64,000 nucleotides of DNA from Xanthobacter dioxanivorans (GCF_016807805.1 NZ_CP063362.1:1240001-1304000); one strand, 5' to 3'. Shown: positions 16,174-24,213, counted from the stretch's first letter. Numbers and translations: made by a program. Notes: a model not told the origin generated them from the letters alone.

Positions 16174-16823
16174 CAACGCCCCTCCCACTCAAACACGTTG
16201 GCAAATATTTCGGCTTGCTCAATAGCATCGTCTAGAGCGTTGTGAGTGTGCGCGCGACTTGAGGAAAGCCGAGACGGAAGTTTCGAGCGACTTGCCTCTG
16301 AAATGGGAATTCGAGCCTTGACGGCCATTGCGGTCTTAAGGTCAAAGCAACGCGAATACCCGAATGGAGAGCCTTCCTTCGTAAATTGAACGAAGTACCA
16401 ATATAGCCACGCCCAATCAAAACTGACCGGATAAGCTACAAGAACAGGGCGCGCATTACCCGCAACGTTTGAAATCCACTCGTTCGCCTCTGACATAGCT
16501 CGCTGAGGGTCCATGCCTCGTACGCAAAGAGCATTTCTGTCGAGGCCATTTACCTGCAAAGCCTCCGGTTGGAAGTTATTAGAGATGGGCTGCATCTCTC
16601 TGTAAAAGGTTTTATGATACCCACTTGGGCGCAAGAATCTTTTGCCATCAAAGGAGCCCGCATACACCAGTGCGAACGACAAAAGAGAGTACGTCCCGGG
16701 AATGGGCCCGTCCGTCTCAATGTCCGCTGAAAAATAAGCATCTGTCGTCGTGGGCGCGCTCCTAAACCTGTCATCGCTCTCTGACAAAGCCGCCACCATG
16801 CTCCCGTGAATCGCGTAGTTCAT
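16173..16823 (-). CDS. DEDDh-type 3'-5' exonuclease (DnaQ/RNase T-like)
   Basis: This 216-aa protein shows the three Exo motifs. ExoI is AYFSADIETDGPIPGTYSLL with D34 and E36, ExoII is VSFDWAWLYW with its Asp, and ExoIII is HTHNALDDAIEQAEIF with the His and Asp of the DEDDh class. It should degrade DNA or RNA from the 3' end with two metal ions. ATG 16823 has GAGG eight bases before it; a longer frame starts with TTG at 16901 but lacks a site. It is the first gene of a two-gene, lower-GC operon with the overlapping nucleotidyltransferase gene, in reverse orientation to the phage genes, at a typical cargo position. An antiphage or toxin-antitoxin role is a hypothesis. Confidence 0.8.
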   Translation of the reverse strand: MNYAIHGSMVAALSESDDRFRSAPTTTDAYFSADIETDGPIPGTYSLLSFALVYAGSFDGKRFLRPSGYHKTFYREMQPISNNFQPEALQVNGLDRNALCVRGMDPQRAMSEANEWISNVAGNARPVLVAYPVSFDWAWLYWYFVQFTKEGSPFGYSRCFDLKTAMAVKARIPISEASRSKLPSRLSSSRAHTHNALDDAIEQAEIFANVFEWEGR

Positions 16824-17008
16824 CCTAGTGGCCTCACTCTTCCCACTCCATCGCAGCAGGCGTGCATCCTGCCGCGTCACTCCCCACCGGTTGGCCTTCA
16901 AACTCGGCCTTAGGTCAACAGTTCGGGTTCTAGTTTGGCACGGATTCGGTGCGCCGTCCTGTCGGATCGGGTCGTCTGACGGGGTTTGGGCTAGCTCACA
17001 ACCCCTGC

Positions 17009-17224
17009 CTATATCTTGTCACCAGATTTCGCCCGTAGGCGCCTTCCGGCGCTCCTTGTGCGCCTCGCATAGGCGATGATGAACTCGGGCTGGTCGGGCC
17101 GCAGCGGCGCGCCATCGGCACCCCTTAGCATCGGGCCGCCGCGCCAAGCGTAGTAGTAGACCCGCTTGGACCCGTCGGCGAGCGTCTTGGTGGCGCTAGC
17201 GAGCCCCGGCAGCTTTTGCCGCAT
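17009..17224 (-). pseudogene. N-terminal fragment of a second tyrosine recombinase
   Basis: The 71-residue frame begins MRQKLPGLASATKTLADGSK and continues RVYYYAWRGGPMLRG. This matches the N-terminal signature (LADG..R.YYYAWRGGP.L.G) of a family of alphaproteobacterial phage integrases. It goes on to PEFIIAYARR and then loses the family pattern; no core-binding or catalytic domain follows downstream. It overlaps the end of the upstream membrane-protein gene by 29 bp. It marks a former insertion boundary beside the exonuclease-nucleotidyltransferase operon. Confidence 0.6.
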
Positions 17225-17942
17225 TCCCCTCGCGCTCCACGCATCCCACGGATGCCTCGATGCCCCTTCCGGGCGCCGACGAGTCATTGTCGTCTCGACC
17301 GACATTGATGCCGAGACCGGTGCCGCCGCCCAGGGCGACGCCGGCGCCCATGCCGCCCGGTCCCGCGCCATCCTTGCTGCGCTCTCCTTTTTCCTTGCCC
17401 CTCGAGGAGGGCGATCGGGATGGACCTTGCCTCGGGAGTTCAAGGTCCGGTGGGACCGGATCAAGGTCGAGCGCCTCGCGGATGAAATCGCGCAGCGAAA
17501 CGACAAGGTCATGGGTGTGCACCGGCCGGCCGGCGACCAGCTCCGCAACGGCTTTCGCAGCGAGGCGCACATGCTCCTCCGTGCCCAGCAAAATCACATC
17601 GGACAGTGCCGCTTCGACCGCATCACGAATTCTGCGGGCCCGGTCGGAGCCTGCAGTAGGATTCAGTCCGGCGCCGGTGGTTTCGTCGGGTTCCCGCCGC
17701 CGGAAATCGCGGAGATGGGTCGGATCAACCGTGAGCGTCCCGGTAAACGACCCGCCCAGGGTCTTGTAGGCCGTGATCAAGGTGCGGAGCCGCTCGTTGA
17801 TCTGGCGGTTCACGCGCTCCCTGCGCTGCCGGATCGTAAACATCGCCAGCAGACGGATGCCCACTCCAATGATGGTGAAGAGGGCGAGGCCCGCAAGGCC
17901 GAGGAGCAGGCTCCGCCAGGAGCTGAAATCGATCCCGTGCAA
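17196..17942 (-). CDS. Single-span membrane-anchored protein of unknown function
   Basis: This 248-aa protein has an N-terminal transmembrane helix (residues about 11-35, SLLLGLAGLALFTIIGVGIR), followed by a basic juxtamembrane helix (RQRRERVNRQINERLRTLIT). Then come a conserved-looking segment GGSFTGTLTVDPTHLRDFRR, a helical core with GTEEHVRLAAKAVAELVAG, and a disordered Gly-rich tail. I recall similar hypothetical proteins in rhizobia, without known function. It is high GC, divergent from the next gene, and separated from the low-GC exonuclease operon by the recombinase fragment. Confidence 0.65.
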   Translation of the reverse strand: MHGIDFSSWRSLLLGLAGLALFTIIGVGIRLLAMFTIRQRRERVNRQINERLRTLITAYKTLGGSFTGTLTVDPTHLRDFRRREPDETTGAGLNPTAGSDRARRIRDAVEAALSDVILLGTEEHVRLAAKAVAELVAGRPVHTHDLVVSLRDFIREALDLDPVPPDLELPRQGPSRSPSSRGKEKGERSKDGAGPGGMGAGVALGGGTGLGINVGRDDNDSSAPGRGIEASVGCVEREGNAAKAAGAR

Positions 17943-18125
17943 GTCGCATCCGCTATGGTTGGGGTGGGCCGCCCTGCCGCCAGCACGATCCCATCGGTAA
18001 CTCCGTCGGAAAGAACTGGTTCACGAGTGCGGTGCCCCACGCACGCGCCGATCCACGTTTGGCTTGATCGCTGGTCTCAAAGCGTCCGGAGCGAAGTATC
18101 ATTGTGGCGAATGGTGGGGGCGGAA

Positions 18126-18647
18126 ATGAGAGTAGACCAGCTGTTGGACGCCGCTGTGGAGGATGCGCGTGAGCGCCACAAGGCGGTTATCGAATTGATC
18201 CGATTTACGGACCAGCAAGCGATATCCTTGCTAAATTTTCATGCTGCGCTTGGCGTGGCACTTGTATCCGGCGCGGCGGCTTGCCTGGGCAAGGACCCCC
18301 TTGTGCCGGCATTCGTCGGGATCGCCTTCGGCGCAGGTGCCATTTGCTTCATCGCGGGGGCATGGTGCGCGTTAAAAGTGCAGGCATCAGCCACCATTTC
18401 GTTGCCCGGAAGAGAGCCCAAATTCTGGATATGGGCTGCTCACGGCGAAATCGGTAATGATTTAGTATTCGAAGAATATATGAACAGCTTAGCGCGAGGA
18501 CAAATAAAAAACGACGAGGCAAATATCTATGGCGTAAAATGGTTGAAGCGCGCGCGGGCGTGTGTATTTGCAGCACCGATCGCAGCCATATCTGCGTCCG
18601 GCGCTGCATATTTTTCTGTTAATCTTCTATCTTTGGTGACCGGATAA
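18126..18647 (+). CDS. PycTM-like (DUF5706-like) multi-span membrane protein
   Basis: This 173-aa protein has an N-terminal helix, then FTDQQAISLLNFHAALGVAL (start of TM1), a second span (FVGIAFGAGAICFIAGAWCA), a cytosolic stretch of about 75 residues ending ANIYGVKWLKRARA, and a third span near the C-terminus. The spacing of D-x-x-A before TM1, and of N-x-x-x-x-K before the last span, resembles Pycsar-type transmembrane effectors (PycTM/DUF5706). Those effectors depolarise the membrane when bound by a cyclic nucleotide. No cyclase lies beside it; the nearest nucleotide enzyme is the nucleotidyltransferase 2 kb away on the other strand. The ATG at 18126 follows a GGGGGCGG run. Confidence 0.6.
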   Translation: MRVDQLLDAAVEDARERHKAVIELIRFTDQQAISLLNFHAALGVALVSGAAACLGKDPLVPAFVGIAFGAGAICFIAGAWCALKVQASATISLPGREPKFWIWAAHGEIGNDLVFEEYMNSLARGQIKNDEANIYGVKWLKRARACVFAAPIAAISASGAAYFSVNLLSLVTG

Positions 18648-18765
18648 ACGGTGGGACTTCAAGTTTCGTATGGTACGTCTCAACTGGAGGGGGCGGTGGG
18701 CCGCTGTCAGGCGGGTTGGATGGAATGGTAGGCTCTTTTGGTTTGGGATCTTTTTCCTCTTCCAT
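18619..18765 (-). CDS. Small proline-rich acidic protein
   Basis: This 48-aa protein (MEEEKDPKPKEPTIPSNPPD at the start) has a run of five prolines in the middle and is probably disordered. The ATG at 18765 has an excellent GGGGAGGA site five bases upstream, which is the main reason to believe it. A longer frame from 18843 would add a lipoprotein-like leader (FFILAGCG), so a short lipoprotein is the alternative. It overlaps the 3' end of the convergent PycTM-like gene by 29 bp. Confidence 0.45.
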   Translation of the reverse strand: MEEEKDPKPKEPTIPSNPPDSGPPPPPVETYHTKLEVPPFIRSPKIED

Positions 18766-18891
18766 GCTCGTCCTCCCCGTGTAGAACCGCGAAATGCACC
18801 CACATCCTGCCAAGATAAAGAATAAGAGTCGATGGGTGCCCAAAAAAGCCCGTCATTGAGAGCGGTCTAGACGATTCGGCGGCGCTGGTGA

Positions 18892-19227
18892 TCATAAGGC
18901 GGCAACGTGCGCCGGATGCCAACATGGGGCGCGCCGGGAAATCGGGGGCGGACTGCCCGGCTCAGACCCGGGCAGGCCTGGGACAGGCCGCAGAGGCGTG
19001 CGTCGGACGAGTTTAATAGCCACGCTGAGCGCCAGAACGCCTTGCGGGCGGAGGGGGACGTTGGCTCCGGCCGGCGTGGTTTGCAGCGGCACGGGGTTCC
19101 GCGTCGCGCGAACCAGATAGATGATCACCTGGGCGTTGCTGGTCTGGCTGTCGAGGCCGACATTCGCAAAAGCTATCGGCAGCAACGATGAAGGGCCAGA
19201 GGGTTTCCCCCGAACGGGCGATGCCAT
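18892..19227 (-). CDS. Hypothetical protein, beta-rich core
   Basis: This frame of about 111 aa has strongly GC-biased third positions in its middle part (FANVGLDSQTSNAQVIIYLV), consistent with real coding. Alternating hydrophobic residues suggest beta strands. The last 30 residues are Pro/Arg-rich and less convincing. The start is uncertain: 19227 is an ATG without a clear site, and the frame reaches back to 19308, over the start of the divergent nuclease gene. No family recognised. Confidence 0.4.
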   Translation of the reverse strand: MASPVRGKPSGPSSLLPIAFANVGLDSQTSNAQVIIYLVRATRNPVPLQTTPAGANVPLRPQGVLALSVAIKLVRRTPLRPVPGLPGSEPGSPPPISRRAPCWHPAHVAAL

Positions 19228-19307
19228 CCTCGGCCCGGGGGCGCATATCACACCAGCTTCATCCGCCTGGGCGATGATGTCGGGCGGCTTCCCGATGGGA
19301 GATGGCA

Positions 19308-20243
19308 ATGCGCAAGTGGCTCCTCGCTGGCATTCTCGCGACCGTCCTCTCTGGGCCTGCTGCAGCTTGGTGGGACGGCGGGCACATGCAAATCGCCTAT
19401 GTCGCCTATAAGCACCTCGATGCGCCCGTGAAGGACAAGGTCGACGCGCTGCTCCGCCTCAATCCGGACTATGCGAAGTGGACCGCCGCGGCCCCCGACC
19501 CGAACACGGCTAAGCTCTACGCCTTCATCCATGCGGCCACCTGGGCCGATGACATCAAGACGAAGGCATACAACTACACCCGTGACAAAGTGACGGAGCC
19601 GGCCGCGGGGCAGAACATCGGGTACGCCGACCGCAACCAGCATTCCTTCTGGCATTACAAGGACGTGCTCTATACCCCCGATGGGTCGCCCCTGCCGCAG
19701 CCTGATCCGGTCGACGCGGTCACGCAGCTGAAGCTCATGATTAGGGCTCTGCCGCCCACCTCTGGCGCCACGGATGATGTGCGCTCCTACGATCTGGTGT
19801 GGATGCTGCACCTGGTCGGAGATCTGCATCAGCCGCTGCACGCCGTGGGCCGGTATACCCGCGAGATCCCCGACGGCGACGCCGGCGGCAATGCCGAGAG
19901 CGTCATCCCCGCGACGGGCGAATCCATCGCTCTGCACGCCTATTGGGATCGCATTCTCGGCGGCTATGTCTCGCCGGCCGGCGCAGTGTTCGACGCGGAC
20001 AACGATGGGATCGCGGACATCAAGGTGAGCCCCGCGGCGGCGCAGGTGGTGGACCCGGAGGCGTGGGTGCAGGAGAGCTTCGAAGTCGCGAAGCAGTTTG
20101 CCTATGCGCCGCCAGTCGGCAACGGACCGAACGCGGTCCTGCTTACTCGGGACTATGAGACGAACGCCCGCAACATCGCCCGTGCCCAGGCGGCACTAGC
20201 GGCGGCGCGACTTGCGAATCTGATCAACGCGGCGCTGAAGTAG
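19308..20243 (+). CDS. Secreted S1/P1-type nuclease
   Basis: This 311-aa protein has a signal peptide (KWLLAGILATVLSGPAAA) cut before Trp, as required because the mature N-terminal Trp ligates zinc. The mature start WWDGGH supplies W1 and H6 of the tri-zinc site. Other ligands are visible in ATWADDIK, NQHSFWHYKDV, LHLVGDLHQPLHAVGR and LHAYWDRIL. The family cleaves single-stranded DNA and RNA and has 3'-nucleotidase activity, here in the periplasm or outside. It could scavenge phosphate or attack incoming nucleic acid. GGGAG lies six bases before ATG 19308; ATG 19302 lacks spacing. It is an unusual passenger of an integrated element. Confidence 0.9.
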   Translation: MRKWLLAGILATVLSGPAAAWWDGGHMQIAYVAYKHLDAPVKDKVDALLRLNPDYAKWTAAAPDPNTAKLYAFIHAATWADDIKTKAYNYTRDKVTEPAAGQNIGYADRNQHSFWHYKDVLYTPDGSPLPQPDPVDAVTQLKLMIRALPPTSGATDDVRSYDLVWMLHLVGDLHQPLHAVGRYTREIPDGDAGGNAESVIPATGESIALHAYWDRILGGYVSPAGAVFDADNDGIADIKVSPAAAQVVDPEAWVQESFEVAKQFAYAPPVGNGPNAVLLTRDYETNARNIARAQAALAAARLANLINAALK

Positions 20244-20308
20244 CTTAGGCGCGGCGCACCCCTGTGGGCTATGTTCGTCGCCCCGTGGGACTGGCGGCAG
20301 GGCGCGCG

Positions 20309-20458
20309 ATGAAGGACGAGCCTTGGACCTCACCAGATGCGCCGCGATGGAAGCGGTGGGCAGGCAACATCATCTTGGCCACCTGCGCTCTCGGGGCCTG
20401 GGTGCTCTTTCTCCTTGATCCGATCGTTCGGCTCTGGCGCTGGTGGTTCGGCGTCTGA
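20309..20458 (+). CDS. Small single-span membrane protein
   Basis: This 49-aa protein has one hydrophobic helix (NIILATCALGAWVLFLLDPI) flanked by basic and Trp-rich residues (VRLWRWWFGV). The start at ATG 20309 has an AGGGCG sequence upstream; the frame extends to 20264. Function unknown. Confidence 0.45.
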   Translation: MKDEPWTSPDAPRWKRWAGNIILATCALGAWVLFLLDPIVRLWRWWFGV

Positions 20459-20532
20459 CACTTCGGCACCGTCGAACGGCGTCCCGACCGGTGATAGCCT
20501 CCCTTCACCGGCTTCGTCCGTGGGAGGGAATC

Positions 20533-20775
20533 ATGAAGACGCTCGCACTTGCGTTCGCCCTGCTATCGCTTTCTCCAGCCGCCGCCTCGGCTGATACCTG
20601 CGTCGCCAATGCGGACGCAAAGAAGCTCGCCGGCGCGGCGCGCACCAGCTTTCTCACGAAGTGCCAGAAGGATGCGGCCGCAGCCTGCAGCACCCAGGCG
20701 ACCGAGAAGAAACTCCATGGCGCGGCGCAGACCAGCTTCACCACCAAGTGCGTCAAGGATGCCGTGGGGCAGTGA
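20533..20775 (+). CDS. PsiF-repeat periplasmic protein
   Basis: This 80-aa protein has a signal peptide (LALAFALLSLSPAAASA) and two PsiF repeats: KKLAGAARTSFLTKCQKD and KKLHGAAQTSFTTKCVKD, each with a conserved Cys. In enterobacteria psiF is induced by phosphate starvation; its function is unknown. GGAGGG lies before the ATG at 20533. I see no Pho box just upstream. Confidence 0.8.
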   Translation: MKTLALAFALLSLSPAAASADTCVANADAKKLAGAARTSFLTKCQKDAAAACSTQATEKKLHGAAQTSFTTKCVKDAVGQ

Positions 20776-20788
20776 TCGCCTTCGCCCC

Positions 20789-21265
20789 TCAGCTGGCGGA
20801 TTGGGCCGATGGTGGGCCCATCGGCGCGTGGCCTTGCGGCCAGACGATGTTCGGCGCGGCGTCCGCTGGCTTCTTCCCCTTTGGATAGAGGATGACCCGC
20901 AGCGGGTTCGGAGTGTGCTCCAGGGTGGCGCCGGACGCCGCGTCGGCGGCGAGGCCGATCACCCCGCCCACGATGGCGTTGCCCACGATCCCGGCGGCCG
21001 CGCCTTCACCTGCAATCCGCGTCTTTACCTCGACCTCTTCGGGCTCGTAGCCGGCCTTGGTGAAGGTGACGGAGAACTCGTCCTTCCTGTTCACCGTCAT
21101 CGTGCAGGGGGTCGTGCAGGTGAAGCCAGTGGAGGTGCGGACATCCGCTCCGCTCGGCTCCGACTGGATCTGCACTTGGCTCGTCGTGCCGCGCGTGATC
21201 GTGGCGCAGGCAGCAAGCGATACCCCGGCGCCCATCGCGAGCGCCAGCCTTATCTTCGTGTTCAT
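20789..21265 (-). CDS. Lipoprotein with PEGA-like domain
   Basis: This 158-aa protein has a lipobox (GVSLAACATI, Cys near residue 20), then a PEGA-like beta domain (VQIQSEPSGADVRTSTGFTC, CTMTVNRKDEFSVTFTKAGY). A Gly/Ala-rich hydrophobic patch (GIVGNAIVGGVIGLAADAAS) follows, with a Pro-rich tail. The domain order is that of small outer-membrane-associated lipoproteins. AGGGGA lies five bases before ATG 21265. Convergent with the psiF-like gene. Confidence 0.78.
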   Translation of the reverse strand: MNTKIRLALAMGAGVSLAACATITRGTTSQVQIQSEPSGADVRTSTGFTCTTPCTMTVNRKDEFSVTFTKAGYEPEEVEVKTRIAGEGAAAGIVGNAIVGGVIGLAADAASGATLEHTPNPLRVILYPKGKKPADAAPNIVWPQGHAPMGPPSAQSAS

Positions 21266-21324
21266 GAAAGTCCCCTGACCCAAGGGAAGAATGCCAAGGG
21301 CAGGGTTGAGAGTCCAGCGGTCTG

Positions 21325-21996
21325 CTACCGTACAGCGGCCGGAGGCTGGGAATATGGCGCTGCGGTGCGCCTGCGGCTTCGCCACATGCAGAACATGCCC
21401 ATCCCGCCGAGGAGCCACGCCAGAAGCGGGTGCCAAAAGGGAAACAACAGCACTGTCAGAACGTGTGGGGGTGGACCTGCCACCTGTACGGGTTGGGCGA
21501 ACACCACACCTTTCAACGAGAGTTTCCCGGGCCATAGCAGGCTCTGCATTGGCTCTCCACCCCAAGTAAAGGGCCGCGGCGGTGCTGCAACGGAGCCATC
21601 CGGATTGAAAAATTCGACTTCCTTGGTGCGCCTCGATGCGAGGGCGATTGCTCCCTCCCGCGTCAGGCCCAGGGCAAACTGCCCGCCGCCGTTGTTGGCG
21701 AACCAGCCATTTAGGAAGCGGCCGTCGCGGTCGTATCTCTGGATTCGCGCGAAGGGCATGGACGCCGTGACCGTGGTCGCGTCTGGTCCCGTAATTGCTG
21801 TCGTATCGAAGAAGGCGGGTAGTTCGACGTGATTCAGAAGGTCGCCGGTGGCGGCCAGCAGAAAGGGGCCAAAGAAGCCGAGGCTGCCGAGGGCGAGCAG
21901 GACGGCGCACCACACATGACCGCCGCGGCCGATACGCAGTGCGTCTCTCCACCAGACCGCAAGCAGGATCAGCGAGAATAGCACCATGAACCACAT
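21325..21996 (-). CDS. Hypothetical membrane protein with a soluble middle domain
   Basis: This 223-aa protein has two N-terminal spans (FMVLFSLILLAVWW and CAVLLALGSLGFFGPFLLAA). A beta-like extracytoplasmic segment follows in which ARIQRYDRDGRFLNGWFANN resembles a beta-propeller or NHL-type blade, then a C-terminal span (LLFPFWHPLLAWLLGGMGMF). GGAGG lies seven bases before ATG 21996. No family recognised. Confidence 0.6.
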   Translation of the reverse strand: MWFMVLFSLILLAVWWRDALRIGRGGHVWCAVLLALGSLGFFGPFLLAATGDLLNHVELPAFFDTTAITGPDATTVTASMPFARIQRYDRDGRFLNGWFANNGGGQFALGLTREGAIALASRRTKEVEFFNPDGSVAAPPRPFTWGGEPMQSLLWPGKLSLKGVVFAQPVQVAGPPPHVLTVLLFPFWHPLLAWLLGGMGMFCMWRSRRRTAAPYSQPPAAVR

Positions 21997-22027
21997 CAGG
22001 TATCCTCCAGCACTGAGGATATCACCT

Positions 22028-22432
22028 CTACCGCATGCGCCTGATAGCCAGATGAAGCGGCAGGGCGAGGGCGACACCGAGCCAGTAGGCCACGATGTTC
22101 CACGGGTTGAAGATGCGGCCCAGCAGCAGCGCGCCGGCGAGGGTGGCGCGGAAGGCGTCGAGGGTGGGCGCGTGGTAGAGGCGGAACAGCTCCGCCGCGA
22201 GTGCGATGGATGCGGCCACCACGGGCGCGAGCCACCAGCGCATGTCGTCTGTCGCCGCCCCGACGATGAGGAGCACCATGGCGCCCCACAGCACCCCGCC
22301 GCCGTAGTTGAGGAAGAAGCCCGGCAGCCCCATGGGCACGAGGCGCCAGACGAGGCCGCCCACCATCACCACCAGCGCCGCGGCGAGATAGAGGGCGGCG
22401 CGGCGAAGCCTCTCCTTCTGCGCCCCCGTCAC
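22028..22432 (-). CDS. DUF2809 family membrane protein
   Basis: This 134-aa integral membrane protein has four hydrophobic segments. The family-like motif GGVLWGAMVLLIVG and the later GRIFNPWNIVAYWLGVALAL identify DUF2809. Function unknown. The start is a GTG at 22432 overlapping the stop of the upstream DUF817 gene (GTGA) with AGGGAG before it, so the two are co-translated. Confidence 0.75.
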   Translation of the reverse strand: MTGAQKERLRRAALYLAAALVVMVGGLVWRLVPMGLPGFFLNYGGGVLWGAMVLLIVGAATDDMRWWLAPVVAASIALAAELFRLYHAPTLDAFRATLAGALLLGRIFNPWNIVAYWLGVALALPLHLAIRRMR

Positions 22433-23340
22433 GCCGGGCTCCCTTCGCGTGCCGTCTGAGCGGCGGTCTCGGTGTTGCGCCACAGGGCGGCGGCGACCAG
22501 CGTGTAGGAGATCAGCATCAAGAGAAACCACGAGGTGAGCTTGGCCGGCGACACCATGGCCCAGCCCTTCGTCTGGTGGGGATAGAGCCACGCGCCGGCC
22601 CCGGTGCCGATGTTCTCGCCGAACCAGATGAACAGCGCCACCAGGAAGAAGCCGAGCAGCAGAGGCATCCGCCGATGGACCTTCCAGACCTTGAAGTGGA
22701 TCACAGTCCGGCGGAACAGCACGGCCGCCACCACCACCAGGAGCCAGCGCGCATCAAGGCCCCAATGGTCGGTGAAAAAGTTGAGATAGATGGCGGCGGA
22801 GAGGACGCCGAGCGTCCAGAGCGGGGGATGGCCGGTGAAGCGGAAGTCGAACAGACGCCATGCGCGGGCGATGTAGCTGCCCACCGCCGCATACATGAAG
22901 CCGGTGAACAGCGGCACGCCGGCGAGGCGCAGATAGCTTGCCTCCGGATAGTGCCAGGAGCCAACCGACGTCTTGAACAGCTCCATCGCCGTGCCGACGA
23001 TGTGGAAGACGAGGATCACCTTCGCCTCCTCCAGCGTCTCCAGCCGGAACGCGAGGAGGGCGAGCTGCACGGCCACCGCAGCGACCACCAGCGCGTCGTA
23101 GCGGGGAATGGCGGCGTGCTGCGGATACCAGAGCCGGGTCGCGATGATGAGGGCGAGGAGGATGCCGCCGAACAGACAGGCCCAGCCCTGCTTGATGCCG
23201 AAGCGTAGGAATTCGTAGAACCCCGCCATGGCCGGCCCGCGCCCCGCGAACCATGCGCCGAGGCGCGCCTCCCGCGCCGCGAATGCTGCAATGATCGGCC
23301 AGTCGTCGCCGGCGCGCGGCGCGCCGCCCTCGATCCACAT
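22429..23340 (-). CDS. DUF817 family membrane protein
   Basis: This 303-aa protein has about eight transmembrane helices. The region YEFLRFGIKQGWACLFGGIL, the segment VGSWHYPEASYLRLAGVPLF, and FFTDHWGLDARW are characteristic of DUF817. Function is unknown. The His/Asp/Glu residues in membrane loops might bind a metal or cofactor, which is inference. It is coupled to the DUF2809 gene. These two look like ordinary chromosomal genes, which raises the question whether this stretch is cargo or trapped host DNA. In-frame GTG 23352 is the alternative start. Confidence 0.82.
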   Translation of the reverse strand: MWIEGGAPRAGDDWPIIAAFAAREARLGAWFAGRGPAMAGFYEFLRFGIKQGWACLFGGILLALIIATRLWYPQHAAIPRYDALVVAAVAVQLALLAFRLETLEEAKVILVFHIVGTAMELFKTSVGSWHYPEASYLRLAGVPLFTGFMYAAVGSYIARAWRLFDFRFTGHPPLWTLGVLSAAIYLNFFTDHWGLDARWLLVVVAAVLFRRTVIHFKVWKVHRRMPLLLGFFLVALFIWFGENIGTGAGAWLYPHQTKGWAMVSPAKLTSWFLLMLISYTLVAAALWRNTETAAQTAREGSPA

Positions 23341-23631
23341 GACGCATCCCACCCTGTCCCGCCGCGAGATGGCGCTCTCATCCCGGCAATTTCAAGCCTG
23401 TCCAGTGCTCCCGTCCGTGGGCCTGTCGCCCTCATGTGCCTGATGCTGCACGTCGTATAGGACCGGAATGGGAAAAGGCAGGGCCGGAGGTGTTCTTGTC
23501 GCGGGCGATGGGGGGCAGCCTTTGTTCGGCGCCGCGCAGGCGAGCCTGAGGATAGCGAGGATGATCGCCCGCGTCGCCTTTCCCTGCCGCTCCATCGAGA
23601 TCAGGCTCGCCTTCCGGCCGAGGAGTGCGAC

Positions 23632-24213
23632 ATGCAACTGCGGTGGGCAGCCAGGGGCGCGAAGGCGGCAGCGATGGCCAGAGAGCGCATTGCGAAGACC
23701 GGAATGGCGCCGGGTGGAGCACCGATCTGGACAGATCGGGAATTGGCGTTGTTGGCGGTGATCTTCCCCGATTATGAGCGAGCCGTAGCCGTGTTGGAGC
23801 GCCGCTCTTACTCGGCCGTGAAGCACAGAGCGCGCTCAATGGGGCTTACCGATTGCCGCCACATCTGGACGGGAGCCGAAGTGGCGCGCCTGCGCAAGCT
23901 TTATCCCACGGCGGATCGCCAAACGCTCGCGGCGTCATTTCCTGGAGTTCCATTCAGCAAAATAGAAGCCAAAGCGAAGCACGTCGGACTTCACCGTTTG
24001 CGCCGCCCACTAAAACAAACGGGCATACCCGCTATCGATCAAATTCGGGCTCGCGCCGTCGAGCTGAATGTGTCGATGGTCGATTTGGATGCTATGGCGA
24101 AGACCAAGACGTACTTTCAGAAGGCGGGCTGGATACGCGGTGTCGTCAACTATCGCGCCATCGGGCGGGCCGCTACCGCCCTCGATGGTCTGGTGGCGGT
24201 GCGCTGGAGCTAG
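23632..24213 (+). CDS. Tandem SANT/Myb-like DNA-binding phage protein
   Basis: This 193-aa protein has two Myb/SANT-like units. The first is IWTDRELALLAVIFPDYERA with AVKHRARSMGL; the second is IWTGAEVARLRKLYPTADRQ with KIEAKAKHVGLHR. Each has the W-T-x-x-E start and the basic recognition helix. Proteins of this kind are frequent in rhizobial prophages and probably regulate transcription. GAGGAG lies six bases before ATG 23632. It begins the right-hand phage segment after the cargo block. Confidence 0.72.
   Translation: MQLRWAARGAKAAAMARERIAKTGMAPGGAPIWTDRELALLAVIFPDYERAVAVLERRSYSAVKHRARSMGLTDCRHIWTGAEVARLRKLYPTADRQTLAASFPGVPFSKIEAKAKHVGLHRLRRPLKQTGIPAIDQIRARAVELNVSMVDLDAMAKTKTYFQKAGWIRGVVNYRAIGRAATALDGLVAVRWS

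Noticed and set aside
16824..16901. Longer exonuclease start (TTG 16901)
   Set aside because: No ribosome site and no similarity to the fold before the ExoI strand; ATG 16823 is sufficient.
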